In this document: positions 47,552 through 59,929 of the stretch, piece by piece
Numbering within the stretch: the first letter of the stretch is position 1
Layout of the letters: every line of letters starts with the position of its first letter
Origin: Sipunculus nudus
Taxonomy: Eukaryota; Annelida; Sipuncula; Golfingiida; Sipunculidae
Assembly (NCBI GenBank): GCA_026874595.1
Contig: CM049310.1
Location: 47,689,058 to 47,753,057 of the forward strand
Direction: 5' to 3'
DNA: 64,000 bases
Notes under the pieces: generated by a model
What the model saw: only the letters and a program-made list of their open reading frames with translations
Databases searched by the model: none
Told to the model about the DNA's origin: nothing
Program-made: the position numbers and the translations under genes

Positions 47552-48923
47552 GATGACCTATCCCCGTTTAATAAATCATAGCTTCGCCCAGTTTGTGTAA
47601 CAAATTTCTCCCATCATTACGTTCTATGTTCTTATCTTATTGTATCAAAATTCTTTAAAAATACAATATTCTCATATTTAATATTATATTTCCTTCAGAA
47701 TCTAAGTGTTATGTATAGACTTTTAATCTCATATTATATGTTTAATTTCATTTGATCCAAAAAGTTAAGTGTAATCAAATGGTCACTCACATATATATTC
47801 GTCGGAATAGTTCTTTCATCCTTTGCTCTATATTTTTTTCTCAGGTCTTATAGTCAATTTCACCACCTGCTGTCCACCTGTTTTCTGTAGATGATTTACT
47901 TAAAAGTTTATATTTTTCAATATTTTCCAAGTAAACAACATATGGAAGTGACAACCTAATATGGCAGTTAAAAATTTTACAATAAATCCGCCGTTCATGT
48001 TTCACAACATTTAATCTCTTTATCATGATCTGGCAGATATTGTGTGTCCCTCCATAAGTAGCCATATTTGTTTTAGCTGGTTATAATTTTTAGAGTGTTT
48101 ACATGAGATCATCAAATCAGCAGCTGTCAGTTGAGGCTGTTTTTGCATGTGACCAATGACCTTGACCGCCATAAGTGGGTCTGATATGTTGTAAAATGTA
48201 GACTGATTTCTCATATTTTCAGAAAATTCTGTTACTCAAATATGGCATAAGGTAGGAATTTAGTTACCTAGTTGAAAATTAGGTTCTGTAATCCTCTCCT
48301 CTACACTATAATTGTTTCCCTTGAAATGTACCTAATAAAAAATTTTCATAGCAAAAAATAGGTGGACATGAGGGGATGAAACGGACCAAGTTGTATGAAA
48401 TATTATTAAAAAAAACATGCGGACAAGGTAAACAAGTATACAGATTGTACAAAAATATTTGAGCATTGATCACGCTATACTTGTCACAAAGGCCTGTCGA
48501 TTTATATGTAGCAAAGGTAATACTTATATATTTATACTGAATGTATGAGTTTTTAGTTAAAGCATGCAGTGTCTCAAGCACTACTCGCAGCGAGAGACCT
48601 AATCTTTTCTGTTTGTAAACATAATATGATTGGAGTGTTTTGCACCTATTATAAAGCCTGCGTCCACGTGTCTTTAACGGATGCGGATACTCTAACGTAC
48701 ATGCTTCTTTATGCAACAGGCCTTTAATATATGTGCATCACTGGTGTCGCGGCAAAATTAGTTGACCTCTTCCATTTCCGTACAACTACAGCAGACCACC
48801 ATCTTTGGTGACGTCAGATGAGAGACTTGTAGAAATACACGAAAATCATCCATGCGCACTGCGTCACGTATTTTTATTTATCGTTTAAATGCACTCTCAC
48901 AATATGAGCAAAAATAGGATGGA

Positions 48924-48925
<2 letters not shown>
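47551..48925. other. AT-rich DNA with unassigned minus-strand frames
   Basis: Minus-strand frames at 48023-48214 (with KQPQLTAADLMISCKHSKNY), 47841-48065 and 48306-48716 (136 codons) are open and not low-complexity. I recognise no domain in any of them. The first two overlap in different frames across 48023-48065, as a frameshifted single sequence would. They may be repeat-derived or decayed coding sequence. Confidence 0.25.

Positions 48926-48989
<64 letters not shown>
48926..48989. repeat. (TA)n microsatellite
   Basis: About 62 bases of TA. Confidence 0.95.
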
Positions 48990-48991
<2 letters not shown>

Positions 48992-49478
48992 TCTATTGCC
49001 AATACCCTATATATATATTAATTATCTATATAATTCTGAAAAAAAAGTAATGTTTCTTTGTCGATAGCATTTTAATGTAGAAAATACGCTTAAAAACATG
49101 TTAAAAAATATCACTTCGTTTTGGTATTTGCATAATCTGTCATATTCCAAAATACCTCGTGTTGAAGGATTTGTGTTAATTAAAATACAAAGTTATATAT
49201 CTGCATTCTAAGGGAGTGAGCATCTGCCATGCGGGGGGTCCTTTTTATGGGATGCGTGATCCCCAAACGTGTTTGCATGAAGTGCACTTATGTGGCCCAT
49301 ATATTCCAAGGTCAATTCATGCATGTATATGTGAAAGGGACTGTACATTTGTGAATATATACAGATGACGTCCTGAATCCAGATCATGTGCCGGATCCAC
49401 AGAAAAATATTATCGTTACTTTCTTTCGCTTAGGCTATTCCAGATTTATCCTGCACATTCCGTTTATATAATTGCCTG

Positions 49479-49480
<2 letters not shown>

Positions 49481-49556
<76 letters not shown>
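49481..49556. repeat. Compound (TA)n(TG)n microsatellite
   Basis: About 23 bases of TA followed by about 51 bases of TG/GT. Alternating purine-pyrimidine throughout, so a Z-DNA candidate. Confidence 0.95.
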
Positions 49557-49559
<3 letters not shown>

Positions 49560-49934
49560 ACAGAAACATGCACAAGAACGGGAATGTATACGCATACCCT
49601 CTTAGCAGAGGCAACGACAGGTCTGTCATCGCCGAGCAATCACAAGATAATTAACCCTCTTGGTGTAAAGGAAATTAAAGGTGCCGTACATGAGCAAGCG
49701 GTCATGGGTTTAAATCCCTCAGCTTGTTTCTTGAGCAAGGTCTCAGCCACAAGTGTGTCTATACCCAGCTTCCCTAGGGAGCTGTAGGCCTACTTGCTGG
49801 AAGTTAATTGTAAATCTTCTGATCCAGTTATACGGGGAAGTGGACTCAAACCTGCAACTTTACTTAATCCATACCCCCGACCCCCAACCCTAAACCCTCA
49901 CTTCCCTGAACAGAGAATTAAAGTGATATCTCAG

Positions 49935-49937
<3 letters not shown>

Positions 49938-49987
<50 letters not shown>
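49938..49987. repeat. (TA)n microsatellite
   Basis: About 50 bases of TA. Confidence 0.95.
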
Positions 49988-49989
<2 letters not shown>

Positions 49990-50601
49990 ATATGTAGCTT
50001 AGATGTGCAGAAAATTTGTGACCCAGCACTAATATTGCAGTCAAATGTCTTATATTAAAAATCAGCCACATTGGAGATTAGCGCAAACAGAAAGTGCATG
50101 ACAGGAGAACGTATATTTTTTACCCTTCATTCTGTTAAATTATAATAGAGGTCGTTTCTACTCAAGACGAACCTCTTCCGGGAGTACGTCTCTGAACTGT
50201 CAAACTTACAAATCAAAATTGGATACATTTAAGGAAAAATATATCATTTGCGCATGCTTACAAAATATAACTTATTCTTCCCACCAAAAAAAAGCCTTGA
50301 TGCATTGTTGGCTGCAGAGTTTGAAGTCCAGAAACCCTAACCAACGGAGTCGTAATGCACAGTCTGGTATAGATATACATGTATAATACATGCAGTAATG
50401 AACTCATGCATCAACCCCGTTAGCCTTTTACCTCTACGGGGAGAGGCGTAATTTCAAGGGGACTGTGCGTTCATTCCCGTTCGGGTGTTTGTGTGTGTGA
50501 TTGTATGGGTATTTGTTCACAAAATAACCAACCCAAACATAAACGGAATCTCACGAAAATTTCAGGGCATTTCGGAAATTTTGTGTAAATCCAGTTCATG
50601 G

Positions 50602-51530
50602 TCCCCCCCCCCCCCTTCAGGCTACCCTCGGTAATCTAAAATCGATTTCAGATTAACCCCGGGTGTAGCATGAAACTGATTTCAGATTATACCCTCCTCG
50701 ATGAATACTTTTTGAGTAAGTAGCCGTACACCGCTCCTGATATATTTATTTCTAACATCCTCAGCTGGCTGGTGATAAAGTTGTCAGCTCCGTCAGGCCG
50801 TATACATGTGTCTCTCTGTCCGTAACCATGTACTTCTTAACACGGATTATCTCAAAAAAGTTACTCACATCCCAATTTTAATCAAGTTGGCATGCAGGTG
50901 TTTCTTATGAACCTCTTTTACGAATACAATTTATTCAGAGGAAAACATCAGGCCGATCCCGGATTCGAACCCATGTCGGTGGCGCACATTTCCGGCTTTT
51001 CAACCGCTTCGCCAGTTAAGCAAGCTTCACCAGCGAGACAGTTCGGCCCGCTTTAATGTCACCCCGTAGCAACCTCCTCACTTGATCAGGTTTTCGTCAC
51101 ACTTACTTAATTTTTTATACTTTTTGAGATTTTTTAACGCCCGTCTTATAGTCGGATCGTACTATAGTACTGGCATATATGTCGGTCGGTCCAATAACCA
51201 TTGGTATCGCAACGATAAATCATCCGTATTTCGTTTATTTTCAGAAAACTCACTAATAGTATGTACTAATAAAGTATCTCGCATGAGTTCGAATCTCTGC
51301 AATATCCACGTATGTTACTTACGTCAATGTATGAGATGAGTTAATCATAAATAAACATTTTTTAGGGGGGGGGAGGGGTTTGAAATTGGAGGGGGTAATC
51401 TGAAATCGATATCAGATTACCCACGGGGGTTATCTAAAATTGGTTTCAAGTTACCGGGGGGTAATCTGAAATCGATTTCAGAGTACCCCCCGGTAATCTG
51501 AAAGGGGGGTAATCTGAAATCACCACACCG
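50602..51530. repeat. Repeat cluster with GGTAATCTGAAATCGATTTC palindromic modules
   Basis: 51385-51530 contains four or more units of GGGTAATCTGAAATCGAT-type sequence, alternating with its reverse complement, so near-palindromes form (for example 51396-51422). Related units in a similar alternating arrangement lie at 50627-50690. Runs of C (50602-50614) and G (51366-51378) mark the outer and inner edges. The 670 bp between holds a tRNA-like segment (50950-51020). Confidence 0.75.
50950..51022 (-). repeat. tRNA-like segment (SINE head or tRNA pseudogene)
   Basis: The minus strand has an A-box-like TGGCGAAGCGG (51004-51014) and a perfect B box GGTTCGAATCC (50961-50971) with plausible spacing. 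The 5' side cannot form a 7-bp acceptor stem with the ATCGGCC that follows the T arm. It is therefore probably a tRNA-derived SINE head or pseudogene, not a functional tRNA gene. Confidence 0.55.
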
Positions 51531-53720
51531 GCTCCAAATAGCGTCATCCAGGAATAGTCACAAATCTACAGTCTCTTATTCACGAATGAACCTGGGAATA
51601 TAGGCTGAATAAATGAAAAGAGCAGGCTTGTATTCATTAGAGCTTTGAAATTTGGTTCTTATTCATCTTTTACTATAAATTGTAAATAAAATATTGTAAA
51701 TTTCGGAAGGGGGGGGGGGGGTAAATGATCGATAATAATTGATCAGCTGTGAAATCCCGAAGTGTTAATAAGGTCAATATAAAAAATAAATATTAGGTGC
51801 ATTATGACAAGTATTTTTCACAAATGGTATTTTTTTTTTAATCAGCCACATTGCAGATTTAGCACAAAAATGAACAAAAGAAATAAAAAGTTTGCAATGT
51901 ATAGACCTAAGAAAGTCCAACCACAAAATATAAGAAATATTGATATAGAAATAAACGCATGAATCCCTCAGGGGATCATAACGCGTTAAGCATATCTGAA
52001 GTATTTCACCAAAGACATTTAAATAATACGTGAGTTATTTTTTATTGTTACAATATCTAAACATTTCATCTTCAGAAATTAAACCCGTCACAGACTTGCA
52101 TGCCTTTGCTCTTATCTAAGAAATTCAAGTATATAATCCACATACGAGTATTATCCAATGCAGTGTACAATAATATTCTAAAGTATATACAAGAATTAGT
52201 ATAATGCAAAACAAATTCCTGATTTCTTTATATGATATTTTTATTCTTTTACTGTTATTAATATTGTGTATTCTCTTACTGTTATTTATATGCATACCTT
52301 GAAACATTAATAAAAATACAAACGATATATTGTAATTCTCTCGTGCATCATCAGGCTGCGAACTGGATAATTACTATAGTAGTGTCAGTTTATTTCGTAT
52401 AATATCTTCCTATTTTTAGATAACGATTTCAGGCAAATAATATTTTCAGCATATTTGCTGTTTTCCTGATTCACCATGCAGTTGATATTTCACAAATGTA
52501 TTTGTCTGCAGAAAATTCCAACCTTCCTCTCGTTTTTATTATATGCATATATACAACCATGTTGACACACACACACACACATATTTATATACATATGTAT
52601 ACATATATATATTTTGGATTATGTACTCTCTTTTAATTTATTAAAGGAATTTTATTTTAAATATTTTACAATTAAGTACAAGGTTTAAAAAATAAGGTAT
52701 TATGTTTCCGGTATAGGTTACTTCTTAACTATAGGTTTAGATATATAATATTTCATAGTAAACTCGGAAATGGAACCAAGGTCTGTAATTCTAATAATTA
52801 ATATATTTCATTTCAAATTTATCAATAATATATTTATTATTCTATATAAATGCCAGACTCCATGCATGCAGCTGCAATTTTTTAGATTTCAAACGGACAA
52901 ATTTCGCACACCCCGTGCCCTGCATATTCTGAACCACTTTAAAATTTATACATTATATATACAGGTGAAACCTGCTTAAACATGAAGTAACAAATTATTA
53001 ATATTTAGAATTGTTATGAACGTATATAAGGATACTTTAATGGAATTAATTGATATTCTTCATCACCATTATGCATCATCATCATTTTCTTCTTCTTTCT
53101 CTTCTTTTATCATTTTTATTAATGAATCTTTTATATAAGAGAGTAGGTTTTGCCGAATCAAATCGTTAACATGACGTATATATATATATATATATATATA
53201 CGATAAACACAAATGTATATAAACAGAGTCAGAATGGGGCAGTTGGCTCAGTAAACTGATGAAGTGCACATCACATGCATTAGCGCTCATTCTAGGGTCC
53301 TTAAACTACGCCGTTTTAAAACTGGAAAAAATCGGGGTATCATTGCATGATACCAGATCATTATACGCATTTTATAGTTCAAATAACTGAAATTCTTTTA
53401 GTATATAATCAGTTGCTTATCTTCTGATATATTTCTTATCGTAAGATGTTTATCATCTTAGTTTATTTTCCTTATATCTTCATTTGAAACCTTGAACATA
53501 ATATTTCGGTCGCCCTTTATAAAATTAAAATGCTTCCTTCCATCATGCAGGTCTGCCTCCGTGTCCAGACACACGCACATTCATGTTCGCGTTCCTATAA
53601 TGTTTGTCTTGCCTTATGTATCCCTCACCAACCGTATATAATACCTGAAAATTAAGAATATCTGTTTGTAGATGAAATGAGGCGCATGCAAAAGCGGGAA
53701 GAAGAAAAACTGGCGAGGTG
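51531..53720. other. AT-rich intergenic DNA, no gene seen
   Basis: Contains a G run (51710-51721), a short (CA)n tract (52566-52581) and a (TA)n tract (53177-53200). Frames up to 73 codons show no motifs. Confidence 0.5.
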
Positions 53721-53721
53721 A

Positions 53722-53970
53722 TGACAGTTGGCCTTTGGTTGTGTAGAGTTTGGACAGTATACTCGCCTTCAACCCCAAGGTGTCACCATCCCCTATATAA
53801 AGATACATTGGCGTATCACCTCAAAGCTCCGACGCTAAGGCACGTTAGCTCGACAAATACTGATAATTGTCCGTAATGGCTTGGTCAAGAAAGTCTACCT
53901 ATTTACCTACCATTACGTGAAGAAAAGGACCATATGCCTCCGTATGGATACTTGTAAGTCACCTTCAACC
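53722..53970 (+). repeat. Paired 250-bp element, copy B
   Basis: Matches 44471-44717 end to end, same orientation, ending TTGTAAGTCACCTTCAACC. Flanks outside the shared segment do not match beyond a few bases upstream (GGCGAGGTGA versus GCCAGGGTAA). No duplication of the flanks is visible. Confidence 0.85.
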
Positions 53971-54638
53971 GAAACTCTATACTTGCATGCTTGCCTGGTG
54001 GTTGCTGGGTTGATGCTTTAATTGCTGGCCGGCGGGATGCTGTTCAGCTAGGTGTAGCAGGCCAGAATAGCTCGCATCCATTTTGTACCCTGGCAAATTC
54101 TATAGCCAAGGCATAAGTCTAGTGCAGAATATAATCCGGGGTATGGTTTGTCCTAGTCTACCCGCTTTGACTACACAGGTTATACCCCCTTATTGCTTTT
54201 AATAAATGTGCTAAACATATCAAGAATTTTAATTTTACATGCATAAAAGCTCATTTTCTGTCATATCTGTAATATAATGTGGATGATTCTGCAGGAATAG
54301 GTTTATAAGTGTGTATATAGTCACGTTGCTATACATTTCACTATTATGTTTCTGGAGTCTCAGAAATCATATTCTAAAACTGTTTTGATACTCAGTTCTT
54401 CATTCAGACGTCAACTAAAATATCCTAGTTTAAAACAGACGCTGCATGACTGTCAAGTCTCAAGGATGCATGGCTATCAAATCTCAAGAGTTACATTGTC
54501 ACAAGTCGCAAGAGTGAGATGATTGATAATGTAAAGGAAATTCCTAGAATCACTATTTTTCTAGACGCTTTTTTAAATAGTAATATTGAAGTTTTTCTCA
54601 TTACGGTGTCAAGGATAAATTAATAATGACAGGTAGAT

Positions 54639-54640
<2 letters not shown>

Positions 54641-54688
<48 letters not shown>
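54641..54688. repeat. (TA)n microsatellite
   Basis: About 45 bases of TA. Confidence 0.95.
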
Positions 54689-54690
<2 letters not shown>

Positions 54691-54918
54691 ATATATAGGG
54701 AATGATGATGTATGGCGTTGGGCAACTCTTAATCCTATCAATTAAATAATTAACAATTGGGCTGCGATGCCAGTTATAAAATATTATCAGCGTTTGTTGA
54801 TCATATAGACAGTGGCGTATACTCAAAACGCCATGCATATATTTTATATATGCATGTGCCGGGAAGATCAAAAGTTACTGCTCTTTTCAATTTTTCAAAT
54901 AAAATATAAAAAAATATA

Positions 54919-55041
54919 GATCAGGGGAATGTAACAGCCGCTTGTTTTTTCGACCTTACCAGAACATTTGAGACTATAAATCATAAAAGATTACTAGAAA
55001 GACTGCACACATTTGGTTTTACTTGTAGAACAATTGCTTGG
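54919..55041 (+). pseudogene. Reverse transcriptase relic of a CR1/Jockey/RTE-type LINE
   Basis: From about 54925 the plus strand reads NVTAACFFDLTRTFETINHK and then RLLERLHTFGF with a downstream AW. This corresponds to motif A of non-LTR reverse transcriptases (xVFxDLxKAFDTVxHxxLLxKLxxxGF). The first catalytic Asp is kept (FFDL). The usual second Asp of AFDT is replaced by Glu (TFET). The frame ends shortly after; neither motif B nor a xADD box is seen nearby. This is a different clade from the L1/Tx1 relic at 13168-16835, because the motif spacing and the INHK..LLERL pattern differ. Confidence 0.75.
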
Positions 55042-55239
55042 CCTAATTGTATATATCCGCCAAAACGAAGTTTTGTGGATACTATGTTTTTGACCGGGTT
55101 CAACTGCCGCCTCCGCGTTAGTTTCCGGAGAACTCCTCTGAGACTGCCGGACTGATTTGTCCGAATATTACACCAATTATCGGGTCACATGTGAACTGGT
55201 GCCTAACCAATTTGCCTTGACCTCTGACCTTTCCTCTCT

Positions 55240-56115
55240 GCCCAGCGTCCATTTGTGTGTCTGTTTCCACACATAAACCCACATATCTCGGGAACCGTTT
55301 TAACTATCAGGAAAAAAATTTTTTTGTACAAATGTAGCCCTTGGATAGCTTTATAACATACACAAAAAATGGTGGCGCCACCTGCAACCATGTTTGCAGT
55401 GTCCATCTGTTCGTCTGCCTTGGGTTCAATTCATTCATATCTCCGCAGTGGTTTGACTAATTTACCTGAAATTTGGCATGCGTATACATCCTGGATAGCT
55501 TTCTTGATTTTATGACAGGTGGTGCCACCTACATTCACGTTCATGCTGCAGACATCCATGCTGATATCTCCGGACTGGTTTGATGTATTCCTGAAAATGT
55601 GTATGTGTATAGATCTCACATAGCTCTTTATCATATGCAAAACTGGTGGTGCTACCTGCAACCATTTTAGCACAGCGTCCGTCTGTTTGTCTGCCGTGGG
55701 ATAAAATCACTCATAACTCGGCCGTGATTTCACATATCTGCATAAAATTTTGCAGGTTTATACATCCTGGACAGCTTTCTTGATTTTATGACAGGTGACG
55801 CCACCTACATTCTAGTTTACGCTGCAGACATCCAAGATCATATCTCGGGAACCATTCGACTGATTGGGCCTAAATTTTGCATGTGTATAGATCTCACATA
55901 TCTGTTTATCATACACAAAACTGGAGGGGCCACCTGCAACCATTTTTGCACAGCGTCCATCTGTTTGTCTGCCGTTGGCTTAAATCACTCATATCTCAGT
56001 AGTGGTTTGACTTATCTGCCTAAAATTTTGCGTGTTCATACATCTTGGTTGGCTTTCTCGATTTTTTTGGCAGGTGGCGCCACCTACATACACATTTCGG
56101 CTGCAGACATCCATG
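55240..56115 (+). repeat. Dimeric tandem array (about 277 bp = 148 + 129) centred on GGTGGCGCCACC
   Basis: The palindrome or a one- to two-base variant occurs at 55371, 55518, 55645, 55794, 55923 and 56073. Intervals alternate 147, 127, 149, 129 and 150. A-type monomers carry CTTTCTTGATTTTATGACAG before the palindrome and ACATTC after. B-type monomers carry TTTATCATACACAAAACTG before and GCAACCATTTTTGCACAGCG after. Each monomer has an ATATCTCxGxAxxxxTTTGACT segment. Frames through the array are not conserved between units. Confidence 0.9.
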
Positions 56116-58322
56116 CTAAAATGCAACACACCTCACTCTATTTCTCCTTGCCACTCAACCATGCCTCACTTCACCCGTTCCACTCTGATTTTGGCGGGTA
56201 CACGTAGTCGCTTGTCGACTACCCGTATTCTAGTTCATATCTTCATAATAGATTACATGTAGATAGTAAAATGCAATAATAATCTATTTATTCCTGCAAT
56301 TGGGAATGTATAGGTGTCACTCAGGGTATATGATATATATACTTGACCAATACGGATGGTATATTGTGATGTATATATGATGTGAATGTATATTGACATG
56401 GAAAGAAATGCTGAGTAAGCTGAGATTAAATACAGCGCACTGTAGATCAAGTGAGAACCTAGTATGAGGAAAACCTATATACTCACTCTAAATTATATAA
56501 ATCTAATGTCATGCGCCTTGGCAATTCCAAAAGGATTGCCTTTCAGAAACTCCAGATATGAATATTGGAATAAACTTTACCTTAATATATAGTGGCTCGG
56601 ATATTGCATGCATTTTCTAAACCCAGACACCTCAGATCACAAAAAAATAAGGGCATTAAGAATAAACCATATTATAAACTTCTGGAAAAGAAATATGCAT
56701 AATTATAAATTTTATTGTTTTTTATTGGACGCAACAGTTTTTATGAGCATGTCTTTCAAACTAAATGATTTTGTGACCAAATAACCCGTTTCCGCTTCCT
56801 TCAGCCGCGAAATGGATAAAATGACTCCACATTTCTTCACAAATCCGCCTGATTCAATTCACTAACATATAAATTCGTTATAAAGTTAGCATAAAAAAAT
56901 ATATATATATATACTAAAAATATAAAGAAAATATTATTCATTGTATTTATATAAACTTTTAGCTAAAAAAGTAATTACATTTAAACATCTAACTTGTATA
57001 TAGCAGTGGTATTTTTTTTTATCTGTAAATATATGTGGACTTTGAAGGGGCAGGTAAAAGGGTGTTAAATTGTATATATATATATAGGCATGGATGCATG
57101 TTTTATACAACAAGAGTCTTTCTTGCCAGTTTAAAGTTCTATGTTCTTGTTATTATTACAGATTTGTATGCATGCAGTGGTTAAGTGCATGGCTCAGTTT
57201 TATCTTTCGGTGTTTTGTGGATTTTACTGAAAAGCACACGTGCATGCGCATGCAATTGGATGCTTTTGAATGCATAGGACTACACCATATTCATATTTTA
57301 ATAGCAATAGTAGTAACTTCAATAAAGAGAACAATCAATGATAGTTGTGTTATATATTATGATAAACACAACAAAATCCAGGGGAATATTTTCAGAGCGG
57401 ATTTAAATTTTGAGTGTAAATTTACAAAGACATTTAGAGACATTTAGTCACAAATTTTACACATTTATGTACATATTTATCGCATCATATATTGTATTTC
57501 AGTTTTGAGATGTGCTAAGGTGCAGTGAATCCCCTTGATAACTGTTTTGGGATGATTTTTCAATTTCAATTTTAATTTTAATTGTCTTTGGTTTAGATTA
57601 TTTTGTTACTTATATCATTTTAAATTATAATATATGGGTATATTTTAAATGTAAGTGGCTTACAGACTTATTATATTTCAATTTGCTAAATCGTTAAAAT
57701 TATTTACCAAACTGTATTTTAATTATTTTAAGTTAAATGTTATTTTTATTTATATTTGATTAAATTTTAGATCTTATTCGACCTGTACCATTGTCCTTTT
57801 AAATTCATAAAATGAAAAATTTATGTTTTACATATTTTGTTAAGGCTTGTCATACGCCAAATTCATTCACATTGTCTCCTATATAAGCTTTGGTTTCCTG
57901 TTTTAAACTTTATACATTATTATATTTAGATTTCTATAGTTACTTTACTGTAGGCGTTATGTTCTGAAATATTTGCACAAATTTGGTAACTGAGTGTATC
58001 AAAATTTTTCCGCAGGTCGCGTTTCGCAATTTTCTTTATTAATCTAAATGTTTAAGCCTCTGAAATAAAAAAAAATCTAACAAAATTTAATGTTAAAAAC
58101 TGCCTGCTGACAATTCCAAATGTCCCGTGGTTATTATTATATAAGTTTGGTATACCAAAATCTAGGCTCGAACTTGTACAGTTTACAAATATTCATGCAC
58201 GAATAAGCACGACTGGCATGTCAGCTACCTAAATTACATGACTTAAGAACTTAAATTAAGAAAAATGCATCAAATAAGTATAAACTGATATTTTTGTAGC
58301 CTTTTGTGAAAAACCTAGCTAA
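56116..58322. other. AT-rich intergenic DNA, no gene supported
   Basis: The longest frame, 57094-57447 (117 codons), is Cys/Ile/His-rich with no recognisable domain and ordinary AT-rich composition. I treat it as chance. Confidence 0.45.
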
Positions 58323-58396
<74 letters not shown>

Positions 58397-58397
58397 G
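58323..58397. repeat. Compound (CA)n(TA)n microsatellite
   Basis: About 22 bases of CA, then about 50 bases of TA with one interruption. Confidence 0.95.
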
Positions 58398-59820
58398 TAT
58401 ATATGCATATAATATATTTCAAATTTTTAGCCACAATGTAGGTCTGGGATTTATGTAATATTTTTTTAACAGAATAACCATGACAGCTAAAGACCCCTCC
58501 CCCGGACAGGAATTCCATGCACCATTCATCCGCCTAAATTAACCATGCATGCATACATCATGCATGGACAATATTTCTCCTCTCAATGCAGTATAATCTC
58601 TGACCAATCCCTCTCCCTCTATAGAGAGCATAAAATGAAAACATAAAAACAGTTTATCTGCTGAAAATATTTAAATCCATTAAGAAAATTTTAATTTCTT
58701 TTTTTTTAATTTCCTTATTTTCTATGATTTTTTTAAAGAAAATATATAAGCCCATGATAATTAAAAATACTATTTGCCCACTCTGAAAATAATTCAGTGT
58801 CGCTGTTATTGAGAAAGATAATAAATTTCAAAAATGCTGTATTAACACCGAATCATGAACAGCTTATACAATACAACCGTATGTTATAACAATGCATGGA
58901 TCTAACGGGACAGTTAGTTAAAAAGATAATTCAAACAGTTTTAATACCTCAAAATTCAAAGAAATTATAAAATACAAATTGCTAAAATGGGAAAATACAT
59001 GGGTTTGAATGAAAAAAACAACAACATTAAAACAGGATCACAGCTAAGTAACCAGTTATGATGGTTTTAGCACTTTAAATCATATTTAGTCAATAACCTG
59101 TTGTGTTTAACAGATACGCCAAAAACTATTTGAAAATTTAAAATTTAAGGAATTTTAATTCAAATCTTAAAAATCCAAACGTGTCAATACAGTGTGGCTT
59201 ATGCTATAAGTATCGTTACCCGAATGGTTATTTCAGTGGCTTTCTTACAAAAATCCCTCTAAATTTTAAATACAAGTTTATTTTTATATTTTTACATTTA
59301 AGTTTTAAATTAAAATTGAAAAGGAAATTAAAGAAAAAAGGAAATTGAAGAAAAAATAAAGATTCACCACACGAAAGGGACCAAATAAAAGCGTCATATA
59401 TGATCTTGATAAGCACATGCATGCATATAGTTTGTATTGGGCTTCTTATACCACGATATGGGACTTTCTATATCATTTTATATTAAAAAAATTAAAATAT
59501 AAAATCGCTCTGGAAAATTTTCCACTGATCGGATTTTAACCATTTTAGATTTATTATTATATAAACGTTTTGCGCTTCAAATGACAAAAAAAAAAACATT
59601 AACCATTTTTTTCATGTCCAGTTTGACAACGGGGAAAAAACCCAGACAATAAAATGGAAACCAAGAATGGTATGGTTGTGCACTAATGAATAAGATTGAA
59701 TATTATGGATGGAAATGTTTATTTATGTAAGGTATATTGAACAAGTGCAACACTTCCTGTGTAGCCCTGCAGTCACTGGCCGTGAGAACTTTCTGTTCAC
59801 TACAAGTGTCCACCTGTAAG
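58398..59820. other. AT-rich intergenic DNA, no gene seen
   Basis: Homopolymer-rich AT sequence; the only frame above 60 codons (59228-59422 minus) is a Phe/Lys/Asn-rich low-complexity frame. Confidence 0.55.
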
Positions 59821-59821
59821 C

Positions 59822-59895
59822 TCTCCATTCTGAAGTGCTCAGGTAGCCCAGGGGTCGCCACCGTCAAAAGATGATGCAAGTTTAAATCCTCCCCT
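59822..59895 (+). repeat. tRNA-like SINE head (weak)
   Basis: TAGCCCAGGGG (59842-59852) fits a pol III A box, and AAGTTTAAATCCT (59878-59890) resembles a B box, about 25 bases apart. No acceptor stem is evident. Confidence 0.3.
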
Positions 59896-59929
59896 TCTCA
59901 GGGCTTGGACCAGGCTCTAAAGACAAGAC

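Noticed and set aside
48306-48716. 136-codon minus-strand frame as a gene
   Set aside because: Not low-complexity but no domain, no splice context and no neighbouring exons; plausible by chance in a 64-kb scan. Kept only as a mention in the region entry.
50950-51022. A functional tRNA gene
   Set aside because: A and B boxes are present, but the acceptor stem does not pair and the T stem has mismatches.
57094-57447. 117-codon frame as a gene
   Set aside because: No recognised domain, AT-rich background composition, several Cys and His without a zinc-binding pattern.
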